Shown: positions 18,783-27,258 of the stretch, piece after piece
How positions within the stretch are numbered: the first letter of the stretch is position 1
Layout: each line of letters begins with the position of its first letter
NCBI GenBank assembly: GCA_018676675.1
Contig: JABHEG010000237.1
Location: 1 to 47,384 of the forward strand
Source: Lentisphaerota bacterium
GTDB taxonomy: Bacteria > Verrucomicrobiota > Lentisphaeria > Oligosphaerales > JABHEG01
Length of the DNA: 47,384 nucleotides
Reading direction: 5' to 3'
The notes under the pieces: model-generated
What the model saw: only the letters and a program-made list of their open reading frames with translations
Told to the model about the DNA's origin: nothing
Database searches by the model: none
Translations under genes and position numbers: made by a program

Positions 18783-19155
18783 ATCGAGTGACTGACATCG
18801 ATAGCGGACCCGTGCTCGACGGCGTTGCCGGGGATTCAGCTCAGGCGGCAGAAGTCGGATTGAGGGGCGGGGCCGGGTTGGACGATTACTATCTTGTGAA
18901 GGGGCTCACGGGAATGGTCCGGGCCGATGGTTGGTTCGATGCTCACTGGGGCGCCGGTGTTCTCGCGGGGTATTACCTGTGCAGAGAGAATCGGCTCGAG
19001 GGACAGACGGTTGCCGGCATCAAGAGACAGCTGGACTCAAGGTGCTGTACAGCTATCATCGCCTGATCGGGCGGATCGCGGACAAGGCGAAGGTGGCGCT
19101 CTGCAGCCGGATCTTGCTGGAGCGATACATCAATCCCGATGTGCAGGGAGGCTGA
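18776..19155 (+). pseudogene. Frameshifted conserved hypothetical gene
   Basis: The frame starts inside the end of the GNAT gene and encodes protein-like sequence: DDYYLVKGLTGMVRADGWFDAH, split as DDYYLVKGLTGMVRADG and WFDAHWGAGVLAGYYLC, then QTVAGIKRQLD. It meets a stop at 19064-19066. About 30 bases earlier, a shift of -1 opens a second frame, KVLYSYHRLIGRIADK followed by ALCSRILLERYINPD, that runs to 19155. Together they look like one decayed gene of roughly 125 residues. No slippery heptamer is visible, so programmed frameshifting is unlikely; mutation or an assembly error is simpler. I do not recognise the family. Confidence 0.45.
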
Positions 19156-19288
19156 AAAGAGGGAAAGAAGCCGGTGCCGTTGGGACAATCGCCTCTGCCT
19201 CGTCTTCTGGAACAACCCGCCCAATCTTCGCGCGACCGTGTATATTTGGCGTTGACTTCGCTCAATCTTGACTGGAGATACGCGTAGA

Positions 19289-20653
19289 ATGGATATCATC
19301 ATCGCCGGGGCCGGGGCAGTAGGCGGGCAGGCGGCACACGCTCTCTGCTACCGTGGGAACGACGTAACCGTTATTGACACGGACGAGGACGTACTTGCCA
19401 GGTTGCGTGAACACTGCGACGTGATGACCCTCACCGGGAACGCCGCCTTGCCGGAGACTCTGCTCGAGGCGGGGATTCAGTCGGCTGACATCGTTCTTGC
19501 GCTGACTGGCAGCAGCGAGGCGAATCTCGTCATCTGCACGCTTGCCAAGACGTTCGGCACGCCCAAGAACGTGGCCCGTTTGCGGACGCGCCGGTATTTC
19601 CAGCCCGACCGTGGCCTGCCTCCCGAGGTGTTTGGGGTCGATGATTTCATTATCCCGGAGGAAGCCTGTGTCGAGGAGATCATGGACTCGCTGAACCGGC
19701 CTGCGGTGAAGGAGTCCGTTCCCATCGGTCCCAAAACCTGTGAGATGGTCAATTTTCAGCTCCCCCCTGGCTCTCCCCTGCACGGTGTCGAGTTGCGGGC
19801 TGTGTCCCGGGCAGACCTCCTCGATCGCCTCAGAGTTTGCGCGATCAAGCGTTACGGTCGGCTGATTATTCCTCGGGGCGACACCGAGGTCAATGCCTAC
19901 GACGAGATGTACGTGGCCGGCAATCGCCAGGACGTGGATGCCTTCATCGAGTGGGCCACCCCCGATGTCCGCCAGATCAAGCGTGTGCTGGTCACGGGGG
20001 CCACCACTGTTGCCCAGCGGCTCGCGGCCGCCGTGGAGAGGGCTGGCATGACCCTCAGCCTGGTGGCAGGCTCGGAGGCCGAGGCCAAAGAGATGGTCGA
20101 CAATCTGGGTGCCAAGGCCACCATCATCTGCGGCGAGTGCACCGATGCCTCGGTGCTGCAGGAAGCCGGTGTGGACGAGGCCGACGCGGTCGTGGCTGCC
20201 GGTTCGAACAATGAAGCCAATATCCTGACCTGTATCCTGGCTCACCGGATGGCGTCCGGTAAGGTCATCTCGGTCGTGGACAATACCGACTATGACCAGA
20301 TCATCGCCAACATGACCATGATTGACTGCGGGTTCAACCCGCTTGTGGCTGCGGTCGACAGCCTCATCCAACACATCGGCAGCGAGGTGCGCCAGCACGT
20401 GGCTGTTCTCAAGCGTATCGATGCCGAGGTCCTGGATCTGACCGTGAGGAAGGGGACAAGTATCGCCGGCAAGAAGATTATGGACATATCGGGGGTCGCG
20501 GACATGGTTTTCATCGCCATCTTCCGCGATGGGGAGTTTGTGCCCCCGGTGGGCAAGGAAGATGTCCTTGTCGGCGACCGCGTGACCGTTCTGGCACGCA
20601 GCAGTTCTCACGAAGCCGTTGAGCGTCTCTTCGCCAGCAGGAAGCTGTTCTGA
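19289..20653 (+). CDS. trkA: Trk potassium uptake regulatory subunit TrkA
   Basis: A 454-residue cytoplasmic NAD-binding subunit that gates the TrkH potassium channel. The ATG at 19289 was chosen because MDIIIAGAGAVGGQAA begins the Rossmann fold at once and GGAG lies about 10 bases upstream. There are two TrkA_N/TrkA_C (RCK) halves, as in classical TrkA. The first nucleotide site is GAGAVG, with the acidic end of strand 2 in VIDTDED. The second half starts RVLVTGATTVAQRLA and lacks the full GxGxxG, so it may bind nucleotide differently. Each half ends in an RCK_C domain, the second with IAGKKIMDISG. The length matches the usual 450-460. The stop overlaps the trkH start (TGATG), so the two are translationally coupled. 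Confidence 0.95.
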   Translation: MDIIIAGAGAVGGQAAHALCYRGNDVTVIDTDEDVLARLREHCDVMTLTGNAALPETLLEAGIQSADIVLALTGSSEANLVICTLAKTFGTPKNVARLRTRRYFQPDRGLPPEVFGVDDFIIPEEACVEEIMDSLNRPAVKESVPIGPKTCEMVNFQLPPGSPLHGVELRAVSRADLLDRLRVCAIKRYGRLIIPRGDTEVNAYDEMYVAGNRQDVDAFIEWATPDVRQIKRVLVTGATTVAQRLAAAVERAGMTLSLVAGSEAEAKEMVDNLGAKATIICGECTDASVLQEAGVDEADAVVAAGSNNEANILTCILAHRMASGKVISVVDNTDYDQIIANMTMIDCGFNPLVAAVDSLIQHIGSEVRQHVAVLKRIDAEVLDLTVRKGTSIAGKKIMDISGVADMVFIAIFRDGEFVPPVGKEDVLVGDRVTVLARSSSHEAVERLFASRKLF

Positions 20654-22149
20654 TGCAGGTCCGCCTCGTTATCCGCATTGTTTCGGCCGTGCTCCTTGTC
20701 TGTGGTCTGGCCATGCTGACGTCGGTGCCGGTTGCCATGATCAAGGGCGATGAGCTGTCGGTCATCTGGGGCCTGTTGGCGTGTGCGTCAATCACCTGTG
20801 TGGTGGGAGCGCTCGGTGCTTGGCGAGGGCCGAAAGCAACTCGCATCCGGGTCCGGGAGGGGTTTGGGATTGTGACCTTCAGCTGGCTTGCGGCCACGGC
20901 CTTTGGTGCACTTCCGTTTGCCTTGGTTGGTGGAATGAGCTACATCGACGGTGTTTTCGAGACCATGTCAGGATTCACCACCACGGGGGCCAGCGTCCTG
21001 ACCGAAAAGGGCCCCGACGGCGTCTTTGCGCTCCCCTGGGGGTTGCTCTATTGGCGCAGCCTCACGCACTGGCTTGGGGGGATGGGAATTGTTGTATTGT
21101 CTTTGGCCATCCTGCCGTTGCTCGGGGTCGGGGCCATGGAGTTGTACCGCTCGGAAGCGCCCGGTCCCTCCTCCGATCAAGTGACTCCACGGGTAGCCCA
21201 TACCGCCCGACGCCTGTGGGCGGTGTACCTCCTGCTCTCCGTGGCCGAGACCCTCCTGCTCTGGCCCAAGATGGATCTCCTGGAGGCGTGGTGTCACACC
21301 TGTGGGACCATGGCAACTGGCGGCTTCTCCACCCGCGGCGCGAGTGTTGGAGCGTTCAACAGCGCCTACGTGGACTGGGTTGTGACCCTGTTCATGCTGC
21401 TGGCCGGGGCCAATTTCCTGCTCCATTACAAAGCCCTTTTGGGGCGCCCGCAGGCATACGTGAAGGATGAGGAGTGCCGGTTTTACTGTTACGTCTCAGC
21501 GGGCGGCATTGTCGTGGTTGGGGCCGCGTTGCTCCTGGGGGGCGTTCAGACCAACGTCTTTGAAGCGTTGCGCTACGCGGCGTTCAATGTGGTCTCGATC
21601 ATGACGACCACTGGTTTCGCGACGGATGACTTCGATGCCTGGCCCGTGGTCACTCGGGCCCTGCTCGTGCTGCTCATGTTCGTGGGAGGCTGCGGAGGAT
21701 CCACAGGTGGTGGGATCAAGTGCTCACGTATTGCCCTGCTGCTCAAGCATGCGGTCGCCCAGGTCAAGCGGACATTCTATCCGCGGTCAGTGACGAATAT
21801 TCGACTTGATGACCGGTCTGTCCCGGAGTCCATCATGTCGCGAGTCCTCGCGTTCTTTTTCATCTACGTTCTTCTGTTTGTGGTAATCGGTCTGTTGCTG
21901 TGCGTGATCGAGCCCAATCTCGGCACGCCTGTTGACGGCGTTCACCACAGCCAGATCGAGACCGCCTTCACGGCCTCCATCGCTACGCTTAGCAACATCG
22001 GCCCGGGGTTGGGGAAAATCGGTCCGGCCCAGCACTATGCCTGGATGGCTCCCTGGTCTAAACTCCTCCTCGTCCTGTCGATGCTACTGGGCCGCCTGGA
22101 GGTGTTTACCGTGATTGTTATGTTCCATCCGCGCTTCTGGCGGGGCTGA
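20653..22149 (+). CDS. trkH: Trk potassium uptake channel subunit TrkH
   Basis: A 498-residue inner-membrane potassium channel subunit, of typical length. The four pore-loop repeats are visible in order: MSGFTTTGASVL, TMATGGFSTRGASVG, SIMTTTGFATDDFDAW and TLSNIGPGLGKIGP. Each has the central glycine of the selectivity filter, and each sits between hydrophobic helices. FVGGCGGSTGGGIKCSRI marks the conserved cytoplasmic loop region after the third pore. Its ATG overlaps the trkA stop, so equal production of channel and gating ring is likely. No second transporter gene lies nearby; this pair is a housekeeping potassium uptake system inside a carbohydrate-enzyme region. It is the last plus-strand gene before the convergent junction. 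Confidence 0.95.
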   Translation: MQVRLVIRIVSAVLLVCGLAMLTSVPVAMIKGDELSVIWGLLACASITCVVGALGAWRGPKATRIRVREGFGIVTFSWLAATAFGALPFALVGGMSYIDGVFETMSGFTTTGASVLTEKGPDGVFALPWGLLYWRSLTHWLGGMGIVVLSLAILPLLGVGAMELYRSEAPGPSSDQVTPRVAHTARRLWAVYLLLSVAETLLLWPKMDLLEAWCHTCGTMATGGFSTRGASVGAFNSAYVDWVVTLFMLLAGANFLLHYKALLGRPQAYVKDEECRFYCYVSAGGIVVVGAALLLGGVQTNVFEALRYAAFNVVSIMTTTGFATDDFDAWPVVTRALLVLLMFVGGCGGSTGGGIKCSRIALLLKHAVAQVKRTFYPRSVTNIRLDDRSVPESIMSRVLAFFFIYVLLFVVIGLLLCVIEPNLGTPVDGVHHSQIETAFTASIATLSNIGPGLGKIGPAQHYAWMAPWSKLLLVLSMLLGRLEVFTVIVMFHPRFWRG

Positions 22150-22219
22150 GGACAGCGGGGCGAGTGCCACTGGAGGAGGATGAGAAGGGGGCGGGAGGGC
22201 CGGAGGGGTACAGGCTCTA

Positions 22220-23392
22220 TCAGATCCCGTCCAGGAGGGCCTTGAGCCTCAGTTCAGGCAGGCCCTTTTCCCATTCCCGGATGATTCTCCCCGCTTCTGC
22301 TTCGGCCATGACAGCCCCATGGGCCCCGGACCGTATGATCTTGAGCTGTTCAGCCACGTCTACGGCCCATTTCCGGTAGCGTTCTGCTGCCTCTCGTTCG
22401 TTCGGCATCCGGGCCAGGACTCGGGCGATCTGCTTCTGCTTCTCTTCCAAAGGCCAACGGGCGGTCTCCTGGTCGATGAAGGGGAACGTGGTGAGTTCTT
22501 CAAGCAATCCACTCGCGCGCTGGCGCAGGTCGGCCATTGCGGCCTTGTTGGTTGTGCCTTTGTAGTCGAAGAACACGAAACGGAAGTCCGGTCGGCTCGG
22601 TTTCAGCTCGATTGTGGTGTCGGTCCCGTAGGTGCCGACCGTGAGTGAGACGTTGTCTGCCTGGTCGTTTCCCAGCACCACTGAGCATGGCCCCACACCC
22701 GTCTTGGAGGGGGTTATGTGGCCGGCGTCGAAAACGCGATCGTAGTAGAGCAACCACTGTTCATTGAGTGGATCCAGCTCTGCCCGTTCGCCCTGTGCCA
22801 GGTCTCGCGTCGGTGTCAGCACGTGTCGGGTGGAGTTGCTGACGAAGGCTGAGGGGTAGCAGCGCAACACCGTTTTCAGGCTGGTGATTTCGGCCTTCGG
22901 TTCAAGCAGCACCTGGCAGAACAGGGCATCGCTGTCGGCGAGGGCGACGAAGCGGATGCGCACGAGGGAGGGGGCCGTGTCAAAGACGAAATCCACACAT
23001 CCCCGATTGCCTGCTGCACGGCCGACGAACGAGTGGATGGGGGTGCTCCCGATGCTGTTACCGTTGACCCACAGATCAAAGAAACCGCCTGCATACCAGT
23101 TGCAGTTTGATGGCTGGGGCATGCCGATATAGCCTTCCCCGGGGATCGCGATGCCGGGACGTTTCGCATCGTGGGCGATGACATATTGCAGACCGTATTT
23201 CGTTGTCCCGGTGTTCATGACCATGGTGTGTATCGTCCGCGGCAGACCTACGATATGTGTGGGCGCTCCCGGCCTGGCGATGCTGGTGTTTGGGCCGCGG
23301 TCAGTGAGCAGCACCCGAGGGGGAGCAGGCTGGGCGAGAAGTGAGGCCGAGAGACCGGCCACGGCATACAGGCTCATGACATGATGCTTCAT
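22220..23392 (-). CDS. Secreted protein of unknown function
   Basis: A 390-residue exported protein. Residues 1-21 form a signal peptide (YAVAGLSASLLAQP). The body is beta-rich: residues about 95-180 resemble a jelly-roll or carbohydrate-binding sandwich (WYAGGFFDLWVNGNSIG, then CVDFVFDTAPSLVRIRFV). The last 110 residues are helical and charged (AAMADLRQRASGLLEEL, EEKQKQIARVLARM), possibly a coiled coil. The start lies 3 bases after the stop of the GH42-like gene at 23396-26818, so the two almost certainly share a transcript, and this may be an accessory binding partner of that enzyme. I do not recognise a named family. Confidence 0.65.
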   Translation of the reverse strand: MKHHVMSLYAVAGLSASLLAQPAPPRVLLTDRGPNTSIARPGAPTHIVGLPRTIHTMVMNTGTTKYGLQYVIAHDAKRPGIAIPGEGYIGMPQPSNCNWYAGGFFDLWVNGNSIGSTPIHSFVGRAAGNRGCVDFVFDTAPSLVRIRFVALADSDALFCQVLLEPKAEITSLKTVLRCYPSAFVSNSTRHVLTPTRDLAQGERAELDPLNEQWLLYYDRVFDAGHITPSKTGVGPCSVVLGNDQADNVSLTVGTYGTDTTIELKPSRPDFRFVFFDYKGTTNKAAMADLRQRASGLLEELTTFPFIDQETARWPLEEKQKQIARVLARMPNEREAAERYRKWAVDVAEQLKIIRSGAHGAVMAEAEAGRIIREWEKGLPELRLKALLDGI

Positions 23393-23395
23393 TCT

Positions 23396-26300
23396 CTATT
23401 TGACCTCAAATTGCGTGATTGTTGTGCGGCCGGTGATGATATCCCGAGCCCCGACAGCCCACGTCCCGCTGGGGTCGTTGAAGGCCACTGGCACAGCCAC
23501 ACCTGTGCCTTTCCGGCCGACCAACGCAACGGAATCCACCCAGTCAGCCAGCGTCCCGTCGGGACGGGTCACGCGGATGTTGACGGCTTGGAGTCCCTCG
23601 TCCATTGTCGACGTGAGGCCCAGGCGCTGGACGGTGCCCCGAGCAACCACGGGCAACGCCTGCACCGCAATCGGCGGCAGTGGCCGGGGTGACAGAGCAT
23701 AGAACAGGGCTCGGTACGGCGTGACCGTCAGGCTGATACTCCGCTGCTGCCCGAGCTCCTTCCCATTCTTCAGATCATAGGCATACATGGCTTGCGCCAG
23801 GTCCATGGTTCCCGGCTCAGGCTGTCCCTTGTGACGGAAGACGGAGACGACCTGCACCGGGCCATTCTGCCAGCGCGTGACTTCGACATTGCGCAGGCGC
23901 TGTCCCCGGGCGTCGCGGAGCTCGAACGCCGGCGCAACTTGGCCCTGTTCAAGGATCAGGCGCCACAGCTTTGCCGCCTCCTCCGGTGTGTCCTCGGAGC
24001 CGAGGGTGGGGTAGGTGGACATGGCCAGGTTGAGCAGCACCGCTCGACCTTTGCCAAAGGGATGGTTCAGGAAGAGGGGGGCCTGGCCGGCCATCCCTGC
24101 CGCCGCGGCTCCGGAAGCCTGTACGCCGCCATCGGTTCGTACCTTGCCCAAGACGACGGGGGCTTGGGCGTTGCCGGCCCCGGATGGCGTCACGTGACCC
24201 TCGACGATCAGAGCGTCGTCCAGGCTCGTGCGCTTGATGCCGAACACATCGTCGAGTTGGCCGGCGGCCAGGGGGTTGACATGGTGGTCGTAGATCGCTG
24301 GTCGCACATCCGCGATGAGGACACCGCCCTCGCGGACGAACTGCCGCAGCATGTCTGCCTGCCGCGCGCTCGTCGCCTGTGTGAGCGGGAGGAGTATGAC
24401 CCGGAACGTGCCCAGATCCACCTCATTCAGCTCCATCTGACGGTCTGTGAAGTAGCGGAAGTTTAGGCCCAGTTCACGCACGGCGTGATGAAACGCGTTG
24501 TGGCTGCTCTCGTAGGTTCCGTAGGAGGGGGAGGCCTGCACCTTGGCGGCATAGGCTGAGGGCAGGGAGTAGAGGATGCCGATGCCGTCAGTCTGCATCT
24601 CCGAGTTCAGAAGGAGGTCACCCAGACCGTCTCGCATGATCTGCGTGTCTCGCAGGATTTCCTGCACGGCCGGATACGGGTCGAGATTGGGTGACAACCA
24701 GCCATGGAAGCGATTGAGGACCTCCCAACGCCACCACCAGACCGCGTCGCATCCTCGCGTGACCATGCGCCAGTACTTCTCCAGCAACGTGTCGGCGTCT
24801 TTGGTGTACCCCATCCAGTTGGCGCGCGGGAAATCTCGTGGGGCAATCGAGCGCAGCACCTCGTCGGCGGTTCCCGGGTATGGTGACCAGAAGGCGTTGG
24901 AGCGCACGAAGCCATCAAGATCATCTGCGGCTTTGAACGTCCCGGCTCCCTCGAAGCCGCAACGGCTCTTGGGGTCGAGACGCCGGAATCCTTCTCCGAA
25001 GCGTTCGCAGAGCTTACAGAAGCTGTAGGACTTGTACGTCTGTCGATCAAACCAGCGTGGGAAGTTCCCTGCTCGCAGGGCCTCGCTCTCATCGTTGTCA
25101 TCGGGCGTGCTCAGCTGTACGTCCTCGAAACTCGTGTAGGCGCTGTTCCAGGAGGCATTGAGTGCGGCGATGCTCCCGTACTGTTCCCGCAGGTATGCGC
25201 GGTATGCTTGCAGGCAGTGGGGGCTCTGACAGGAGCCGCGCACGGCGATCTCATCGCCCAACGAGTACGTGAACACCCCATGCTGACGGGCACGGACGCA
25301 CTTGTTCACGGTCTTGTCCACATAAGCCTGGATTCCGGTTTGGTCATGCCAGCAAGCCGGGGCCATAACGCCTTTGTCATCTCTGCGGGAGTAGATGTGT
25401 GTGGTATAGGGAATCCAGGCAATGTCGTAGGCTGCTACGCTGGGCTGTGGGGAGCCGCCGCCCAGGTGCACGGTCACTCCTGTTCTGGCCAGGCTCTCTT
25501 CGGCGACTGGCGCGAGGTTGCCACGTGGTACGTCCCACATGATGAAGTTGAACTGTCCGCGATGCCGTTTGACCACGTGCGCGAATGCCCAGGCGGAGGA
25601 GACGTCTCCCGTACCGTCCACAAGGGTGGCGCGGACCTCGAGCAGCATGGGAAACCAGGGCTGGGCAGTGAAGGTGAAGGTCGCCTTGTCGGCTGCAACA
25701 GAGACCGTCTGGCGGGCGATCTCGCGATCACGACGGTCGAGGAGGCCGACAACCAGCCGCTCATTTGTTCCGGGGTTGCCCGAGAGCGTGATCTCCCCGC
25801 TCAATGGCTCGCCGATCTCAGCCCAGTCCGGATCCAGGGCGACGTTCTCCACATTGCGTTGGCTGATGACCGTGAGCGCGATGCTACCGAAGCTTGCAAC
25901 GCGCTTGCCTTCCCGGGCAATGACGTCGATGACGTAGGCACCCGCCTGCACAATCGGGATCTCCAACGCCACGGCGCCTTCCGGATGCCCAAGGGAGTGC
26001 TGGGGGAGGGGGATCACGGTTCCGTCCTGGCGTCGCAGCGTGACCTCGGCTGTTGCGGCTGCGAGTGCACCCTTCCAGCTGAGCGTTGCGGCAGTTCCCG
26101 GCAACGCCTCCCGCGGTAGGTGGCTTCCCTTCGGCGCCAGCGCAAGGTTGAGCCTGGGTGCTCTGTCGGCGGCCCACAGAATTGCTTTGCCCACACGCAT
26201 GTCCCATTCGTCGTACGCGACTTCCCAACCGGGGCGGTACGCGATTGTGGGACGTTTGGGCAGACGGACTCCTCGGCCTTGTCGGATGCTGAAGGCTCTT

Positions 26301-26818
26301 GCGTCCTCTACATCGCTCAGGAACGCGGGCTGCTCGAGCATGTTCTTGGCTTTGAGGACGCGCTTGTCATTGGCCCCGATCAGCACCAGGCCGGCGCCGT
26401 CGGTGACCGCTTTGATCAGCGAGTATTGCTGTTCCGGCGGCAGGTTCTCCAGCGCTACCTCCAGGAAGACGAACGCGTCCCACTTCTGGTCGAGCAGATC
26501 CGCTATGCGGCGGATTCCCGCGTCGGCGCCATGCCACTCATCGCGTTTGGTGTCCACAACGCGCCCCCAGAAGACCATTTGGGGATCGAGGTCGAACCGC
26601 TGCTTGAGCTCGACGACCTCACGCGCGTTCGTACCGCGGCCGTTCACGAAACACAGCACGCGCGTTTGTCCCAGCACATACGGCTTGGCCCAGACCGTGT
26701 GCGGGGTGACGAAGCTGGAGTTGACGTTGTGATCTACCTCAAGCTCCGCCATGTCCAGGGCGAGGCAGAATGGACTGATAAGCAGGAGCGGGACGAGCGG
26801 TAACAACGCGTGTTTCAT
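23396..26818 (-). CDS. Secreted GH42-like glycosidase
   Basis: A 1140-residue exported protein. The ATG at 26818 follows GGAAGGATCC and opens a clear signal peptide (MKHALLPLVPLLLISPFCLA). Approximate domains: Rossmann-like/ThuA-type region 30-190 (VLCFVNGRGTNAREVVELK); CARDB/Ig-like 280-420; GH42-type barrel 420-760, with SLGDEIAVRG placing Glu523 at the likely catalytic site and LREQYGSIAALNASWNS as a landmark; a second alpha/beta domain 800-940 (ILLPLTQATSARQADML, LIADVRP); and a C-terminal Ig-like module 1040-1140 ending TQFEVK. It is a paralogue of the plus-strand protein at 10880-15796, with the same domain order minus the extra N-terminal part. It is transcribed with the small secreted protein that follows. 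Confidence 0.75.
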   Translation of the reverse strand: MKHALLPLVPLLLISPFCLALDMAELEVDHNVNSSFVTPHTVWAKPYVLGQTRVLCFVNGRGTNAREVVELKQRFDLDPQMVFWGRVVDTKRDEWHGADAGIRRIADLLDQKWDAFVFLEVALENLPPEQQYSLIKAVTDGAGLVLIGANDKRVLKAKNMLEQPAFLSDVEDARAFSIRQGRGVRLPKRPTIAYRPGWEVAYDEWDMRVGKAILWAADRAPRLNLALAPKGSHLPREALPGTAATLSWKGALAAATAEVTLRRQDGTVIPLPQHSLGHPEGAVALEIPIVQAGAYVIDVIAREGKRVASFGSIALTVISQRNVENVALDPDWAEIGEPLSGEITLSGNPGTNERLVVGLLDRRDREIARQTVSVAADKATFTFTAQPWFPMLLEVRATLVDGTGDVSSAWAFAHVVKRHRGQFNFIMWDVPRGNLAPVAEESLARTGVTVHLGGGSPQPSVAAYDIAWIPYTTHIYSRRDDKGVMAPACWHDQTGIQAYVDKTVNKCVRARQHGVFTYSLGDEIAVRGSCQSPHCLQAYRAYLREQYGSIAALNASWNSAYTSFEDVQLSTPDDNDESEALRAGNFPRWFDRQTYKSYSFCKLCERFGEGFRRLDPKSRCGFEGAGTFKAADDLDGFVRSNAFWSPYPGTADEVLRSIAPRDFPRANWMGYTKDADTLLEKYWRMVTRGCDAVWWWRWEVLNRFHGWLSPNLDPYPAVQEILRDTQIMRDGLGDLLLNSEMQTDGIGILYSLPSAYAAKVQASPSYGTYESSHNAFHHAVRELGLNFRYFTDRQMELNEVDLGTFRVILLPLTQATSARQADMLRQFVREGGVLIADVRPAIYDHHVNPLAAGQLDDVFGIKRTSLDDALIVEGHVTPSGAGNAQAPVVLGKVRTDGGVQASGAAAAGMAGQAPLFLNHPFGKGRAVLLNLAMSTYPTLGSEDTPEEAAKLWRLILEQGQVAPAFELRDARGQRLRNVEVTRWQNGPVQVVSVFRHKGQPEPGTMDLAQAMYAYDLKNGKELGQQRSISLTVTPYRALFYALSPRPLPPIAVQALPVVARGTVQRLGLTSTMDEGLQAVNIRVTRPDGTLADWVDSVALVGRKGTGVAVPVAFNDPSGTWAVGARDIITGRTTITQFEVK

Positions 26819-27258
26819 GAGGATCCTTCCGTATGGCAGTTCAAGCGTATCGTGTTGTGACAGGTGGTGCCGTTTCCACCTTCTTCGCCTCATCACCGGG
26901 ATAGCCGACCTCGCAAGACCGCTCAAGGCAACCTCGACGAACGTCTGTTGGCGTGGCGTGTTGGGGCTGACAGTATTGATATGGGGCGTCTAGTCAGAGG
27001 CCGGGAAGGCGACTGCTCTGGGCCTTCCCTCCGAGTCTTCAATAAGGAGTATACACCGTTCCGTCCGCTTGGCGTGGGCACGTAGCGTCTTCGACCCATG
27101 GTGTGATCTGGTGGGGAACACGAGGTCCCCTGGCGTACTGCTCGCGAAGTGTGGTCCGTAGACTCAAACCTAGCCCTCAGGCGGAGGCGTCGTCCTGCGG
27201 TAACCCGATGGGCAAGTGTTAGTGGCGGCGGACCGGAGTCCCCGCCCGCCTCCTACAC
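26819..27258. other. Long gap upstream of the second GH42-like gene
   Basis: No gene is supported in these 440 bases. On the minus strand a TGTATACT element lies at 27048-27055 and could be a -10 box for the GH42-like gene, but I see no good -35 at the expected distance. Next to the LRR gene end there is a GC-rich imperfect hairpin (listed separately). Otherwise I see nothing. Confidence 0.4.
27224..27250 (-). terminator. Possible terminator hairpin after the LRR gene
   Basis: Nine bases beyond the LRR stop codon, a GGCGGGCGGGGAC arm faces GTCCGCCGCC with small bulges around a short loop. It is well placed for a transcription end but lacks a following T-run, so it may be only a 3' stabilising hairpin. 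Confidence 0.35.

Noticed and set aside
18776..19155. Programmed ribosomal frameshift
   Set aside because: No slippery heptamer or downstream pseudoknot is apparent near the switch point; decay or sequencing error is simpler.
19201..19288. Promoter or riboswitch for trkA
   Set aside because: A TATATT-like box at 19241-19246 lacks a suitable -35, and no conserved potassium or c-di-AMP riboswitch core is recognisable.
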